Counted from the stretch's first letter, positions 1 through 8,376 are shown. The stretch: 13,311 nucleotides of DNA from Deltaproteobacteria bacterium (GCA_003646935.1 QMLW01000014.1:1-13311); one strand, 5' to 3'. Program-made: numbers and translations. Notes: generated by a model not told the origin, from the sequence alone.

Positions 1-26
1 AACATAGAACGAGAGAGGTTGCAGCT

Positions 27-497
27 ATGAAATGTCCGTTATGTGGAAAGACAGGGAACAAGGTTATCGATTCCCGGCTAGGGAAAAACGGGAGAATGAT
101 ACGACGGAGAAGGGAGTGTCTTGCGTGTAAGAAGCGTTTTACCACCTATGAGAAGGTGGAGACGATGCTCCCCATGGTGGTGAAGAAGGATGGAAGAAGA
201 GAGCCTTTCAACCACGAGAAAATCAGGGCGGGCATCCAGAAGGCGTGCCAGAAGAGGCCGATCAGCATCAACAGGATCGACGATTTCGTTGACTCCCTCG
301 GTCAGGAATTTCAGGAGAGTGGCCAGAGGGAAATCCAGAGCTCAGATATCGGTGAGAAGGTGATTGAGAAACTCAAGGATTGGGATGATGTAGCATATGT
401 GAGGTTTGCATCGGTGTATCGACAGTTCAAGGACATCAACGAATTCATGATTGAGCTGAAGGAAATCCTCGATGAGAGAGGGGGAGAGGAAAAATAG
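27..497 (+). CDS. nrdR: Transcriptional repressor NrdR
   Basis: NrdR is a nucleotide-sensing repressor of ribonucleotide reductase genes. The 156-residue protein has the usual family length and both domains. An N-terminal zinc ribbon has Cys3, Cys6, Cys31 and Cys34 around the basic run MIRRRREC and the RFTTYE motif. An ATP-cone follows from about residue 49 (VVKKDGRREPF, then FNHEKIRAGIQKA). The start is supported by an AGAGAGG purine run several bases upstream. It is followed by a 129-base spacer holding a repeat, then ribD; nrdR next to ribD is a common bacterial arrangement. No NrdR-box pair is visible in the short upstream sequence, so its targets lie elsewhere. Identification is secure. 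Confidence 0.97.
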   Translation: MKCPLCGKTGNKVIDSRLGKNGRMIRRRRECLACKKRFTTYEKVETMLPMVVKKDGRREPFNHEKIRAGIQKACQKRPISINRIDDFVDSLGQEFQESGQREIQSSDIGEKVIEKLKDWDDVAYVRFASVYRQFKDINEFMIELKEILDERGGEEK

Positions 498-534
498 CGT
501 TTACACAAACATGATGCTAGCATAAGCAAACAGT

Positions 535-622
535 TAGGTGAATAGGCTGAAGGCTGAGGGCTTTTAGGGAATCGATTTTTGTAAACTAAATAACCTTCAG
601 CCTTCGGCCTCGTAAGCTAAAG
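535..622. repeat. Inverted-repeat element, copy 1 (upstream of ribD)
   Basis: This 88-base spacer element has near-complementary ends. The left arm at 543-556 (TAGGCTGAAGGCTG) pairs with 598-611 (CAGCCTTCGGCCTC) at 13 of 14 positions, one of them a G-T pair, around a loop of about 41 bases. The first 18 bases (TAGGTGAATAGGCTGAAG) are identical to the start of a second copy at 1723-1820. The right ends match as GTAA(G/C)CTAAAG, and internal words such as TTAGGGA, ATCGAT and TAAATAA are shared. It looks like a small non-coding dispersed repeat (MITE-like or REP-like) that would form a hairpin in the nrdR-ribD transcript. It ends 4 bases before the ribD start. Confidence 0.75.
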
Positions 623-626
623 AATT

Positions 627-1733
627 ATGTCCCCCGATGAACGATTTATGAGGCAAGCCCTTTCCTTGGCAAGGAAAGGGCTTGGATCGACCTCTCCGAA
701 TCCCGTGGTAGGTGCGCTTGTCGTGAAACATGGCCGGATTATCGGCTCCGGGTACCACAAGAGGGCTGGAGCGCCTCATGCGGAGGTAGTGGCCATAGCC
801 AAGGCGGGCAAAGGGGCACGGGGGGCGACGCTGTATGTGACGCTCGAGCCCTGCAACCATTACGGCAGAACTCCTCCGTGCACCAGGGCCATACTGGAGA
901 GCGGAATCCGCACCGTAGTGGTAGGCATCGGTGATCCAAACCCTCATGTAAAGGGAGGTGGAGCTGAGTTCCTGCGCGCTCAAGGCCTTGAGGTCAGATG
1001 CGGCGTGATGAAGGAGGAGTGCGCCAGGACAAATGAGGCCTATATAACGTATGTCACCCAGGGTAAACCCTTTGTCATGGTGAAGGGGGCCCTCACCCTT
1101 GATGGATGGATTGCTACCCGCACGGGACATTCAAAATGGATCACCAACGAAAAATCCCGGCGCTTTGTACATATGCTGAGAAAAACCTCCGATGCAATCA
1201 TGGTGGGGATTGAAACCGTAATAGCCGATGATCCACTGCTGACTGCCTACCTGCGGAAGGGACCTGCGCCGGATCCCGTAAGGGTGATCGTTGACACGAA
1301 CTTGCGGGTTCCGTTGGAGAGTAGGATTCTTACAGGGGAAACATCCACCTTGACCTGCATAGCCGCGGGTAGTAAGGTAAGCGCGGATCGAAAAAAGAAG
1401 ATAGAGGGGCTCGGCGCAAAGGTTCTACGCTGTAAGGTGAAGGACGGCCGGGTTGACCTCAAAGATCTGCTCAATCAGCTCGCCAAGATGTCCATATGTT
1501 CGGTGTTGGTAGAAGGCGGTGCGAATATTTTCACCACAATTATCAGAGAACGGCTCGTGGATAAGTATTACCTTTTTTTAGCACCAAAGCTGCTGGGCGG
1601 CGATAACGGCGTGCCGTTCACAACAGGGCCAGGTTGTGATATAATAAAAGATTGTTGGGAGTTACAAGTAGCGAGGGTGAGAAGGTTTGACGATGACATC
1701 ATGGTTGAGGCGTATCCAAAAGTAGGTGAATAG
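627..1733 (+). CDS. ribD: Bifunctional pyrimidine deaminase / reductase RibD
   Basis: RibD performs two steps of riboflavin synthesis: deamination of the diamino-pyrimidinone phosphate made by GTP cyclohydrolase II, then NADPH-dependent reduction of the ribosyl side chain. The 368-residue length is normal for the fused form. The deaminase domain (about 1-145) has the zinc site His51-Ala-Glu53 and Cys76/Cys85 in PCNHYGRTPPC. The reductase domain (about 150-368) has GALTLDGWIA, DAIMVGIETVIADDPLLT and the VEGGAN motif. No good ribosome binding site precedes the ATG, because the upstream repeat ends only 4 bases before it. The last codons (Val-Gly-Glu-stop) lie inside the downstream repeat copy, so the extreme C-terminus was probably rewritten by repeat insertion. 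Confidence 0.96.
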   Translation: MSPDERFMRQALSLARKGLGSTSPNPVVGALVVKHGRIIGSGYHKRAGAPHAEVVAIAKAGKGARGATLYVTLEPCNHYGRTPPCTRAILESGIRTVVVGIGDPNPHVKGGGAEFLRAQGLEVRCGVMKEECARTNEAYITYVTQGKPFVMVKGALTLDGWIATRTGHSKWITNEKSRRFVHMLRKTSDAIMVGIETVIADDPLLTAYLRKGPAPDPVRVIVDTNLRVPLESRILTGETSTLTCIAAGSKVSADRKKKIEGLGAKVLRCKVKDGRVDLKDLLNQLAKMSICSVLVEGGANIFTTIIRERLVDKYYLFLAPKLLGGDNGVPFTTGPGCDIIKDCWELQVARVRRFDDDIMVEAYPKVGE

Positions 1734-1820
1734 GCTGAAGACTGTTAGGGATAAATCGATCATTGAAAAGTAAATAATTTCAACCTAAAGGCCTTCAGCC
1801 TTCAGTCTAGTAACCTAAAG
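1723..1820. repeat. Inverted-repeat element, copy 2 (ribD 3' end)
   Basis: This is the second copy of the 535-622 element, in the same orientation and 98 bases long. The left arm at 1731-1744 (TAGGCTGAAGACTG) pairs with 1796-1809 (CAGCCTTCAGTCTA), with one G-T pair and one mismatch. It differs from copy 1 within the arms while keeping most pairing, and carries about 15 extra bases before the right arm. Its left edge lies inside ribD and provides the TAG stop at 1731-1733. A flanking AT-rich stretch to 1899 contains imperfect ACTTTAG-type repeats (1858-1864, 1867-1873, 1877-1883) just before the next gene. Confidence 0.75.
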
Positions 1821-1899
1821 ATACCTAAAATATGCAGCAAACACTGATTAACGAATAACTTTAGACACTTTAGCTCACTTTACATTTTAGGCACTTAGA

Positions 1900-2577
1900 A
1901 TGTTCACCGGTCTTATTGAGGCTATCGGGGAGGCGAGAGACATAAAGCGAGTGGGGTCGGAGGCCACCCTTACCTTACAGGTGCCTTCCTCCTTTTCGGA
2001 GTGCCGTCCCGGGGAGAGCATTGCAGTCGATGGCGTGTGTCTCACCATCACCGGTATACGGGGGAATCTTATCAACCTCGATATCTCAGGAGAGACCCTC
2101 CGAAGAAGCACCTTGGGGGAGCTCAAACCTGGCGGGATGGTAAACCTTGAAAGGGCGATGAGATTATCTGACAGATTGGGTGGACACCTCGTAAGCGGCC
2201 ATGTGGACGACACGGGCATATTGAAGAGAATCGATAGACAGGGTAGATCGTGGTTTATTCAAATCCGCATTGATCCTTCCCTTGGCAGGTATCTGATTGA
2301 AAAGGGTTCAATTGCCGTGGATGGCATAAGCCTGACGGTAAACCGATGTACGGGGGACTCCTTTACCGTGGCTATTATTCCCCTGACCGTGAGGATGACT
2401 ACCCTGGTACGAAAAAAGGCCGGCGATAAGGTAAATATTGAAATAGACATGATCTCGAAGTACATAGAAAAATTCGTCAAAAGCGAAGCAACGCCCATAC
2501 CTAACGAACCCCCATCGAGTATCGATAGGGATATGTTGATTAGGTATGGTTTTGGAGAGGGTAATGGACATCTGTAA
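1900..2577 (+). CDS. ribE: Riboflavin synthase alpha subunit
   Basis: This enzyme dismutates two molecules of 6,7-dimethyl-8-ribityllumazine into riboflavin and a pyrimidine that is recycled by RibH. The 225-residue protein has the typical two lumazine-binding barrels. Barrel 1 starts with the diagnostic MFTGLIEAIG and includes GESIAVDGVCLTI. Barrel 2 starts near RLGGHLVSGHVDDTG and includes KGSIAVDGISLTV. The C-terminal helix is GDKVNIEIDMISKYIEKF. The usual IPHT-type motif reads IPLT at residues 160-163, a substitution of uncertain effect. No clear Shine-Dalgarno precedes the ATG; the MFTGLIE start fixes it. Its 3' end overlaps ribBA by 14 bases. In B. subtilis naming this gene is ribE; E. 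coli calls it ribC. Confidence 0.96.
   Translation: MFTGLIEAIGEARDIKRVGSEATLTLQVPSSFSECRPGESIAVDGVCLTITGIRGNLINLDISGETLRRSTLGELKPGGMVNLERAMRLSDRLGGHLVSGHVDDTGILKRIDRQGRSWFIQIRIDPSLGRYLIEKGSIAVDGISLTVNRCTGDSFTVAIIPLTVRMTTLVRKKAGDKVNIEIDMISKYIEKFVKSEATPIPNEPPSSIDRDMLIRYGFGEGNGHL
2554..2561 (+). promoter_or_regulatory. Ribosome binding site deciding the ribBA start
   Basis: GGAGAGGG lies inside the end of the riboflavin synthase gene, 2 bases before the ATG at 2564 (GGAG itself is 6 bases away). It favours that ATG over the in-frame ATG at 2546, which has no comparable site, and predicts translational coupling of ribBA to the upstream gene. Confidence 0.6.
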
Positions 2578-3769
2578 CATAGAGGATGCGCTCGAGGATT
2601 TACGTCAAGGCAGGATGATAATCCTTGTTGATGACGAAGACAGGGAGAACGAGGGCGACCTGACCATGGCTGCTGAGAAGGTCACCCCTGAGGATATAAA
2701 CTTTATGGCAAAATACGGAAGGGGCCTCGTGTGCCTGTCGCTGCATCCCGATATTGTTGAGCGTCTCAAGCTCCCTCTCATGGTTCAGGATAACCGGTCT
2801 CGCTTTGGCACCGCGTTCACCGTTTCTATTGAGGCAAAGCACGGAGTAACCACAGGTATCTCCGCAGCTGACAGGGCGCATACCATACTTACGGCCGTGG
2901 ATGATAACAGTTTACCTGATGATCTGGTTCAGCCCGGCCATGTGTTTCCCCTGAGGTCCCGTCGGGGTGGTGTGCTCTTCAGGGCGGGGCAGACAGAGGG
3001 CTCGGTGGATTTGGCCCGGCTCGCCGGATTAAGGCCGGCTGGCGTGATATGCGAGATAATGAACGATGACGGCACCATGGCCAGGAGGCCCGACCTTGAT
3101 ATCTTCGCGAAAAAACACGACCTTCGCGTGGTCACCATTGCCGATATTATTGCCTACCGCATGAGATATGAGTCCTTCGTGCACAAGGAGGCGGAAACGA
3201 CGCTCCCTACTCCCTTTGGGGAGTTCAAGGCAATAGCATTTAGAAATGAACTCGATAACAGCGAGCATCTGGCCCTGGTGAAGGGGGAGATTGATCCCGA
3301 AGAGGATATCCTTGTTCGGGTTCACTCTGAATGCCTCACCGGGGACGTGTTCGGCTCGTTTCGATGTGACTGTGGTGATCAATTGAAGCGGGCCCTGCAC
3401 ATGGTCGATCAGGAGGGACTGGGGGTTGTGATATACCTCAGGCAGGAAGGCCGCGGAATTGGATTTGCCAATAAGCTCAAGGCATATGCGCTGCAGGATA
3501 AGGGGTTTGATACGGTTGAGGCGAATGAGGAACTCGGCTTTAAGCCTGACCTGAGGGACTATGGAGTAGGCGCTCAGATTCTCGTCGCCCTGGGCGTGAG
3601 GAGGATGAGGCTCATGACCAACAACCCCAAGAAGGTAGTTGGCCTCGAGGGGTATGACTTAACCATCACCGACAGGGTGCCCATCGAGATTCCCCCCAGG
3701 CCAGAAAACGTGAACTACCTTCTAACCAAGTGCGAGAAGCTCGGACATATCATGAAGATCAATAGCTAG
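2564..3769 (+). CDS. ribBA: Bifunctional RibBA: DHBP synthase / GTP cyclohydrolase II
   Basis: RibBA supplies both precursors of riboflavin: 3,4-dihydroxy-2-butanone-4-phosphate from ribulose-5-phosphate, and the pyrimidine from GTP. The 401-residue form starting at 2564 begins [13 protein letters not shown], as expected for the family. The N-terminal RibB domain (about 1-200) has [10 protein letters not shown] with Glu28, [28 protein letters not shown] and [16 protein letters not shown]. The C-terminal RibA domain (about 205-401) has the zinc motif Cys257-x10-Cys268-x-Cys270, [20 protein letters not shown] and [10 protein letters not shown]. One odd point: the usual GHTE motif reads GQTE, with Gln143 where E. 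coli RibB has the metal ligand His153. This may be a lineage variant or may weaken the RibB half. Confidence 0.96.
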   Translation: MDICNIEDALEDLRQGRMIILVDDEDRENEGDLTMAAEKVTPEDINFMAKYGRGLVCLSLHPDIVERLKLPLMVQDNRSRFGTAFTVSIEAKHGVTTGISAADRAHTILTAVDDNSLPDDLVQPGHVFPLRSRRGGVLFRAGQTEGSVDLARLAGLRPAGVICEIMNDDGTMARRPDLDIFAKKHDLRVVTIADIIAYRMRYESFVHKEAETTLPTPFGEFKAIAFRNELDNSEHLALVKGEIDPEEDILVRVHSECLTGDVFGSFRCDCGDQLKRALHMVDQEGLGVVIYLRQEGRGIGFANKLKAYALQDKGFDTVEANEELGFKPDLRDYGVGAQILVALGVRRMRLMTNNPKKVVGLEGYDLTITDRVPIEIPPRPENVNYLLTKCEKLGHIMKINS

Positions 3770-3802
3770 CCTGAACCGGATAAACATGAATTGATGACTT
3801 AA

Positions 3803-3826
3803 GAATTGAGGAATTGTGGAATTTGG
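3803..3826. repeat. Three tandem octamers in the ribBA-ribH spacer
   Basis: GAATTGAG, GAATTGTG and GAATTTGG follow each other without gaps. The 179-base spacer 3770-3948 is AT-rich and seems to hold no gene. The period of 8 matches the octamer arrays found between rpsT and murJ. Confidence 0.5.
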
Positions 3827-3894
3827 GATATGCGCGTCAATATAATCTATGAATTTCCGAATTTACTGGCCAACGGAGCTATTATTGGAAGAAC

Positions 3895-3922
3895 TTGTGC
3901 CCGTTTTGCGCAAAAGTATATT
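3895..3922 (+). promoter_or_regulatory. Candidate promoter/operator before ribH
   Basis: A TATATT hexamer (3917-3922) lies 16 bases after a poor -35 match, TTGTGC (3895-3900). Between them is a perfect 12-base palindrome, TTTTGCGCAAAA (3904-3915). The layout would suit a promoter with an operator in the spacer, allowing ribH-nusB to be transcribed separately. The -35 match is weak, so this is only a candidate. Confidence 0.3.
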
Positions 3923-3948
3923 TGTAAGGAATTGAATGGAGGATTCCC

Positions 3949-4416
3949 ATGCCTACACTCATTGAGGGAGCAATTTCGGCAAAGGATGTGAGATGTGCCA
4001 TTGTAGTGAGCCGCTTCAATGATTTTATTTGTCAGAGGCTATTAGACGGGGCCTTGGATGCCCTCAAAAGGCATGGGGCATCTGAGGACAATATTACGGT
4101 TGCCAAGGTACCCGGTGCGTTTGAGATTCCCGCGATGGCTAAGAGGCTGTCGTTGAGAAAGGAATTCGACTGCGTGATCTGTCTGGGGGCCGTGGTGCGG
4201 GGGGCTACTCCACACTTCGACTACATCAGCTCACAGGTCTCAAGGGGCATAGCCTCTGTTGCCCTGGAGAGCCCCATTCCGGTTTCCTTCGGTGTTCTCA
4301 CCGCCGACACCTTGGAGCAGGCTATTGAGAGGGCCGGCGCAAAGAGCGGCAACAAGGGTTGGGATGCTGCTATCTCGGCCCTGGAGATGGTAAGCCTTTT
4401 TCAGGCACTTGCGTAG
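3949..4416 (+). CDS. ribH: 6,7-dimethyl-8-ribityllumazine synthase
   Basis: RibH condenses the RibBA-derived butanone phosphate with the RibD product to make the lumazine substrate of riboflavin synthase. It normally forms pentamers or icosahedral 60-mers. The 155-residue protein has the family hallmarks: VVSRFND near residue 20, VPGAFEIP at 54-61, [13 protein letters not shown] with catalytic His89, and a C-terminal [14 protein letters not shown]. The ATG is preceded by GGAGG at 3938-3942 with 6 bases spacing, the clearest ribosome binding site among the rib genes here. It completes the four-enzyme riboflavin set and is followed 72 bases later by nusB, a very common pairing. Confidence 0.97.
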   Translation: MPTLIEGAISAKDVRCAIVVSRFNDFICQRLLDGALDALKRHGASEDNITVAKVPGAFEIPAMAKRLSLRKEFDCVICLGAVVRGATPHFDYISSQVSRGIASVALESPIPVSFGVLTADTLEQAIERAGAKSGNKGWDAAISALEMVSLFQALA

Positions 4417-4488
4417 GTTTTAAGAAAACTAAACCCGATACCGTATCGTTCTCTGAAAAGATGCTGGCGTGAGCTGAGAGTCAAGGCC

Positions 4489-4920
4489 ATGGGAAGAAGA
4501 AGGCGCTCAAGAGAGCTTGCAATCAAGGTCCTCTTTCACCTTGAATTCACAAGGGATGATCCCGCATCGGCCTTTGATTTGATCAGCACTAACTTCGGAG
4601 CCGCCCAGGAGATCAAGGCCTTTTCCAAGGAACTGGTGGAAGGGGTTTATGCACATATAGGTGAGCTAGATGCGTTGCTTTCCAAGGCTTCGCAGCACTG
4701 GCGATTGGAAAGGATCGCGAAGGTTGACCGCACTATATTGAGAATGGCACTGTATGAGCTGCTCTACAGGGACGATATCCCTCCGAAGGTTACGATTAAT
4801 GAAGCGGTGGATCTGGGAAAAAAGTTCTGCAGCGAGGAGTCAGGGGCCTTTATTAACGGCATTTTAGATAAAATCTATCACACCTTGATACCTCAAGCGA
4901 GATCCCTTGATATCACGTAA
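4489..4920 (+). CDS. nusB: Transcription antitermination factor NusB
   Basis: NusB binds boxA RNA with NusE (S10) and takes part in rRNA antitermination. The 143-residue all-helical protein shows the expected N-terminal start (GRRRRSRELAIKVLFHLEF), the central SQHWRLERIAKVDRTILRMALYEL stretch broken at residue level into helices, and the conserved PPKVTINEAVDLGKKFCSEESGAFINGILD region written here in abbreviated form as TINEAVDLGKKF and FINGILD. It follows ribH as in many bacteria. The start follows a modest AAGG at short distance. The next gene begins 8 bases after its stop, suggesting one transcription unit onward to leuS and holA. Confidence 0.96.
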   Translation: MGRRRRSRELAIKVLFHLEFTRDDPASAFDLISTNFGAAQEIKAFSKELVEGVYAHIGELDALLSKASQHWRLERIAKVDRTILRMALYELLYRDDIPPKVTINEAVDLGKKFCSEESGAFINGILDKIYHTLIPQARSLDIT

Positions 4921-4928
4921 CATGCATT

Positions 4929-5525
4929 ATGAAACTGGATGTACGGCTAACACACAGGTTTTTGGATCAACTATGGTGTCAGGCCATAGTCGTATTTCTC
5001 TTTGAAGATACCTCCCTGCTAAAAGAATACCTTTCCAAGATAAACGATAAGTTAGCCAGCTCATTAACTCCTTTGATCGATGCCCATTTTATCACCGGCA
5101 AGAGGGATGAGCTTATCCTCATTGCACCACAAGAGAGGATTAAGGCCGAAAAGCTCTTGTTCTTCGGTTTGGGGCCGATTTCCCATTTCTCCGGTAGGAT
5201 GCTGCCGGCCGTTACGAGGAGGCTATCATCCTCCCTTGATCGACTCAACGTGCATGAATTCTGTATCATGGTGCCTCGATTCAACGGGGCGAAAAAGGAT
5301 TGCGAGAAATTCGTGAAATCCATGATACGCGGTATTATGAACCACTATGAGAAGAGAAAGACAGACACAGTTGATTTTACGCTAAAAATCCTTGTCTCCG
5401 TTGAGGAGGAGGTTTTTTCCAATATGCAATCATTGCAGCAGAGCTTGAGGAGCTATCTCGATCCTCGGATGGAGTACACGATTGTTATTGATGACAGCAG
5501 AGGGTTACGCAATGAAAAAGTATAG
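4929..5525 (+). CDS. Stand-alone leucyl-aminopeptidase N-terminal-like domain protein
   Basis: The function is unknown. The first 110 or so residues resemble the N-terminal, macro-like domain of M17 leucyl aminopeptidases (PepA): a hydrophobic strand [10 protein letters not shown], then [14 protein letters not shown], then the strand and loop [11 protein letters not shown]. The catalytic C-terminal M17 domain, with its metal-binding NTDAEGR-type motif, is absent, so the 198-residue protein cannot be a conventional peptidase. The rest ([17 protein letters not shown], then [15 protein letters not shown]) fits the remainder of the same fold. No signal peptide or membrane segment is visible. The ATG has no clear ribosome binding site; it starts 8 bases after nusB and overlaps leuS by 14 bases, which suggests coupled expression. 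The fold assignment is by eye. Confidence 0.6.
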   Translation: MKLDVRLTHRFLDQLWCQAIVVFLFEDTSLLKEYLSKINDKLASSLTPLIDAHFITGKRDELILIAPQERIKAEKLLFFGLGPISHFSGRMLPAVTRRLSSSLDRLNVHEFCIMVPRFNGAKKDCEKFVKSMIRGIMNHYEKRKTDTVDFTLKILVSVEEEVFSNMQSLQQSLRSYLDPRMEYTIVIDDSRGLRNEKV

Positions 5526-8091
5526 GCCGCAGGATATAGAGGTCAAATGGCAGTCCTTCTGGGAGAAGGAAGGGTATTTCAAGGTCAGCGAGGATAGGTT
5601 TAAGGAGAAGTACTATTTACTTGAGATGTATCCCTATCCATCCGGAAAGATTCATATGGGGCACGTGCGAAACTATGCCATAGGGGATGTGGTCGCCCGC
5701 TACAAGAGGATGAGGGGATTCAACGTGCTTCATCCAATGGGCTGGGATGCCTTTGGCATGCCCGCCGAAAATGCCGCTATCGAAAACAATACCCACCCCG
5801 CGAAATGGACCTACGATAACATCGATTACATGCGCTCTCAGCTCAAGAGGATGGGCTTCAGCTATGATTGGGGCAGGGAAATCGCCACCTGTCGCCCCGA
5901 GTACTACAAGTGGGAGCAGCTTGTCTTCGTGAGGATGTTCGAGCAGGGCTTGGCCTACAAGAAGAAGACCTTCGTGAATTGGTGCGATCAATGTCAGACG
6001 GTGCTGGCCAATGAACAGGTCGTGGATGGATGCTGCTGGAGGCATACCGACCAAGAGGTTGTGCTGAAGGAGATGGATAGTTGGTTTCTCAAGATCACCG
6101 ATTATGTCAAGGAGTTGCTCGAATACTGCGATAAACTGCCGGGATGGCCGGAGCGGGTGCTCACCATGCAGAAGAACTGGATCGGGGAGAGCCACGGGGC
6201 CATCCTGCGGTTTCCCGTGGTTGATTCCGATCATGTGATAGAGACCTTCACCACCAGACAGGATACGATATATGGAGCCACATTCCTCTGTTTTGCCCCT
6301 GAACACCCACTGGTGAGGGAGTTGACAAGGGGATACCCGCAGGAGAAAGAGGTGGATGAGTTCGTGGAGCGGACCCTCAAGGTGGACACCTTCATGCGGA
6401 CCGCGGATTGGACGGTTAAGGAGGGGGTCTTCACGGGAAGATATTGCCTGAATCCAGCAACAGGTGAGGAGATCCCCATCTATGTTGCCAATTTCGTGCT
6501 CTATGAGTACGGAACGGGCGCCATTATGGCGGTGCCCACCCACGATCAGAGGGACTTTGATTTTGCAAAGAAGTATGGTTTGCCCCTTCGGGTTGTCATC
6601 AAACCACCGGACACAGACCTCCCCGAGGATGAGATGACCGAGGCCTATGTGGATGAGGGCGTGTTGGTGAACTCCGGGCCCTTTGATGGAATGCCGAATA
6701 TGGAGGCCTTGGATAGTATTATTGAGTATCTTGAGAAGAAGGGAATGGGGTATAAGACGGTAAACTATCGCCTCAAGGATTGGGGAATAAGCAGGCAGCG
6801 TTACTGGGGCGCACCAATCCCTATTGTGCACTGTCCTGAATGCGGGGAGGTCCCGGTTCCCGAGGATCAGCTCCCTGTAGTACTTCCCCTCGATCTGGAT
6901 CTCAAGGAGGGAGGAAAATCTCCTCTTCCATTCGCACCCTCGTTCTACGAGACGGATTGTCCTCGGTGTGGCCGGCCTGCGAAGCGGGAAACGGATACCA
7001 TGGATACCTTTGTCGAGTCATCGTGGTACTTCGATAGATTCGCGTCCCCCAGATACGACGAGGGTCCTTTTAAAAAGGAAGAGGTGGGGTATTGGATGCC
7101 CGTGGATCAATATATCGGGGGCATCGAGCATGCAATTCTACACCTGCTCTATTCCCGTTTCTACACCAAGGTGCTGAGGGATATGGGCTATCTCGGCATA
7201 GCCGAGCCCTTCACCAATCTCTTGACTCAGGGCATGGTATGCAAGGAGACGTTTCGGTGCCGGGAACATGGATACCTGTATCCCGAGGAGGTAAAAGATG
7301 GCAGATGCACTCACTGTGGTAAGGAGATTGAGATCGGAAGTTCCGTGAAGATGTCCAAATCAACCAGGAATGTAATTGACCCGCAGGACCTTATTGATCG
7401 GTATGGCGCGGACACGGTTCGGATGTTCTGCCTGTTCGCATCGCCGCCCGAGAGGGATCTTGAGTGGAGCGATGAGGGCGTGGAGGGGGCCTGGAGATTC
7501 ATCAACAGGGTGTGGCGATTTATTGAGGAAAACAGAGAGCTTCTCTCCCGAATGATGCCCTATGATGGACTTCAGGAGATTCCACCTGATCTGAGGGATA
7601 TCCATCGCAAGACACACCAGAGCATAAAGAAGGTGACCGAGGATATAGAGGATAGGTTTCATTTCAATACCGCGATCAGCGCAATTATGGAGCTTTTAAA
7701 CACGGTAAATCAGTTCCTCAATACCAATGACGAGATCACGGAAGTGGCCTGGTCCGTGATAAAGGAGGCCACTGAGATCATGGTAGTGCTCTTGCATCCC
7801 ATCGTACCGCACGTCACAGAGGAGCTATGGGCTGCTCTGGGCCATGAGGAAAGCCTTGCAAAAGTCCCATGGCCGGAATACCGTGAGGAGTCCCTTGCGA
7901 AGGAAAGCCGCTTGATTGTCATTCAGGTGAACGGCAAGCTCAGAAGCAGGATAGAGGTGCCCGTGTCGCTCACCGAAGAGGAGATCCGGAAAAAGGCCTT
8001 GGCCGATGAGAGGATTCAGCGCTTTGTGGCCGATAAGGAGATAAAAAAGGTGATCGTTGTCCGCAATAAACTGGTGAATGTGGTGGTGTAA
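5512..8091 (+). CDS. leuS: Leucyl-tRNA synthetase
   Basis: This class I enzyme charges tRNA-Leu and hydrolyses mischarged products. The start ATG at 5512 has AGAGGG 7 bases upstream and gives the typical [14 protein letters not shown] beginning, an 859-residue protein. The HIGH motif is HMGH at 48-51 within [20 protein letters not shown]. The CP1 editing domain (about 220-420) has TTRQDT and [19 protein letters not shown] with Asp345 and Asp348 at the positions of editing residues. The leucine-specific insertion before the catalytic lysine loop carries C..H..C..C metal-type residues. KMSKS is at 613-617, followed by the anticodon-binding and C-terminal domains. In the first zinc motif, Cys158, Cys161 and Cys175 are present but the usual fourth cysteine is His178. 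Confidence 0.98.
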   Translation: MKKYRPQDIEVKWQSFWEKEGYFKVSEDRFKEKYYLLEMYPYPSGKIHMGHVRNYAIGDVVARYKRMRGFNVLHPMGWDAFGMPAENAAIENNTHPAKWTYDNIDYMRSQLKRMGFSYDWGREIATCRPEYYKWEQLVFVRMFEQGLAYKKKTFVNWCDQCQTVLANEQVVDGCCWRHTDQEVVLKEMDSWFLKITDYVKELLEYCDKLPGWPERVLTMQKNWIGESHGAILRFPVVDSDHVIETFTTRQDTIYGATFLCFAPEHPLVRELTRGYPQEKEVDEFVERTLKVDTFMRTADWTVKEGVFTGRYCLNPATGEEIPIYVANFVLYEYGTGAIMAVPTHDQRDFDFAKKYGLPLRVVIKPPDTDLPEDEMTEAYVDEGVLVNSGPFDGMPNMEALDSIIEYLEKKGMGYKTVNYRLKDWGISRQRYWGAPIPIVHCPECGEVPVPEDQLPVVLPLDLDLKEGGKSPLPFAPSFYETDCPRCGRPAKRETDTMDTFVESSWYFDRFASPRYDEGPFKKEEVGYWMPVDQYIGGIEHAILHLLYSRFYTKVLRDMGYLGIAEPFTNLLTQGMVCKETFRCREHGYLYPEEVKDGRCTHCGKEIEIGSSVKMSKSTRNVIDPQDLIDRYGADTVRMFCLFASPPERDLEWSDEGVEGAWRFINRVWRFIEENRELLSRMMPYDGLQEIPPDLRDIHRKTHQSIKKVTEDIEDRFHFNTAISAIMELLNTVNQFLNTNDEITEVAWSVIKEATEIMVVLLHPIVPHVTEELWAALGHEESLAKVPWPEYREESLAKESRLIVIQVNGKLRSRIEVPVSLTEEEIRKKALADERIQRFVADKEIKKVIVVRNKLVNVVV

Positions 8092-8376
8092 TTCTATTGT
8101 TGCTCGTTCCTCATGTCCGTTGGCTCGTTGGCAGACAAATCAAAAAATAATGAGGAACTACCAACAAAGAGTGCCAACCTGGAATCTATCATCCGCGCAG
8201 GCGGGAAATACAGCTCAACTGTCATTCCGGCCTACGAGCCGGAATCCAGGTATTTTATTTCAGATTTTTTACGAGTTCATCAACATTCAAGGCAACCCAA
8301 TGTTATGATCTCCGCTCCGCATAACACTTTTTGTAGAACATTAAGATTTTGGTCATTTGAATTTGTTTCGAATTTC
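8092..8376. other. Repeat-rich leuS-lptE spacer
   Basis: An open frame runs through this stretch from 8113 into lptE, but its sequence is not protein-like. It holds an inverted pair GTTCCTCAT (8106-8114) and ATGAGGAAC (8150-8158), a REP-like hairpin at 8224-8245, and the start of a TTCGAATTTCG repeat. It is best read as non-coding accumulated repeats rather than as an N-terminal extension of LptE. Confidence 0.55.
8221..8250. repeat. REP-like hairpin repeat
   Basis: Arms ATTCCGGC (8224-8231) and GCCGGAAT (8238-8245) are perfectly complementary around a 6-base loop, flanked by GTC and CCAGG. Sequences of the form GTCATTCCGG...CCGGAATCCAGG are familiar dispersed palindromes in many proteobacterial genomes. 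Confidence 0.65.

Noticed and set aside
498..626. FMN riboswitch before ribD
   Set aside because: The conserved RFN element sequence is not present here or before any other rib gene; the spacer is occupied by the inverted-repeat element.
597..1130. A 177-codon minus-strand frame opposite ribD
   Set aside because: It lies within the conserved RibD deaminase region, shows no family features and has no ribosome binding site.
3803..3826. CRISPR-like array
   Set aside because: The octamers are directly adjacent with no spacers and no cas genes are present; the same holds for the arrays at 10352-10468.
3806..3991. A 61-codon plus-strand frame before ribH
   Set aside because: It begins in the octamer repeat, overlaps the ribH start out of frame, and has low-complexity sequence without a ribosome binding site.
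5617..6831. A 404-codon open frame on the minus strand opposite leuS
   Set aside because: The plus strand clearly encodes LeuS with all motifs; the antisense frame has no recognisable domain and reflects codon bias.
8113..8376. N-terminal extension of LptE
   Set aside because: The sequence consists of palindromic and direct repeats, and the extension would place the lipobox over 100 residues from the start.
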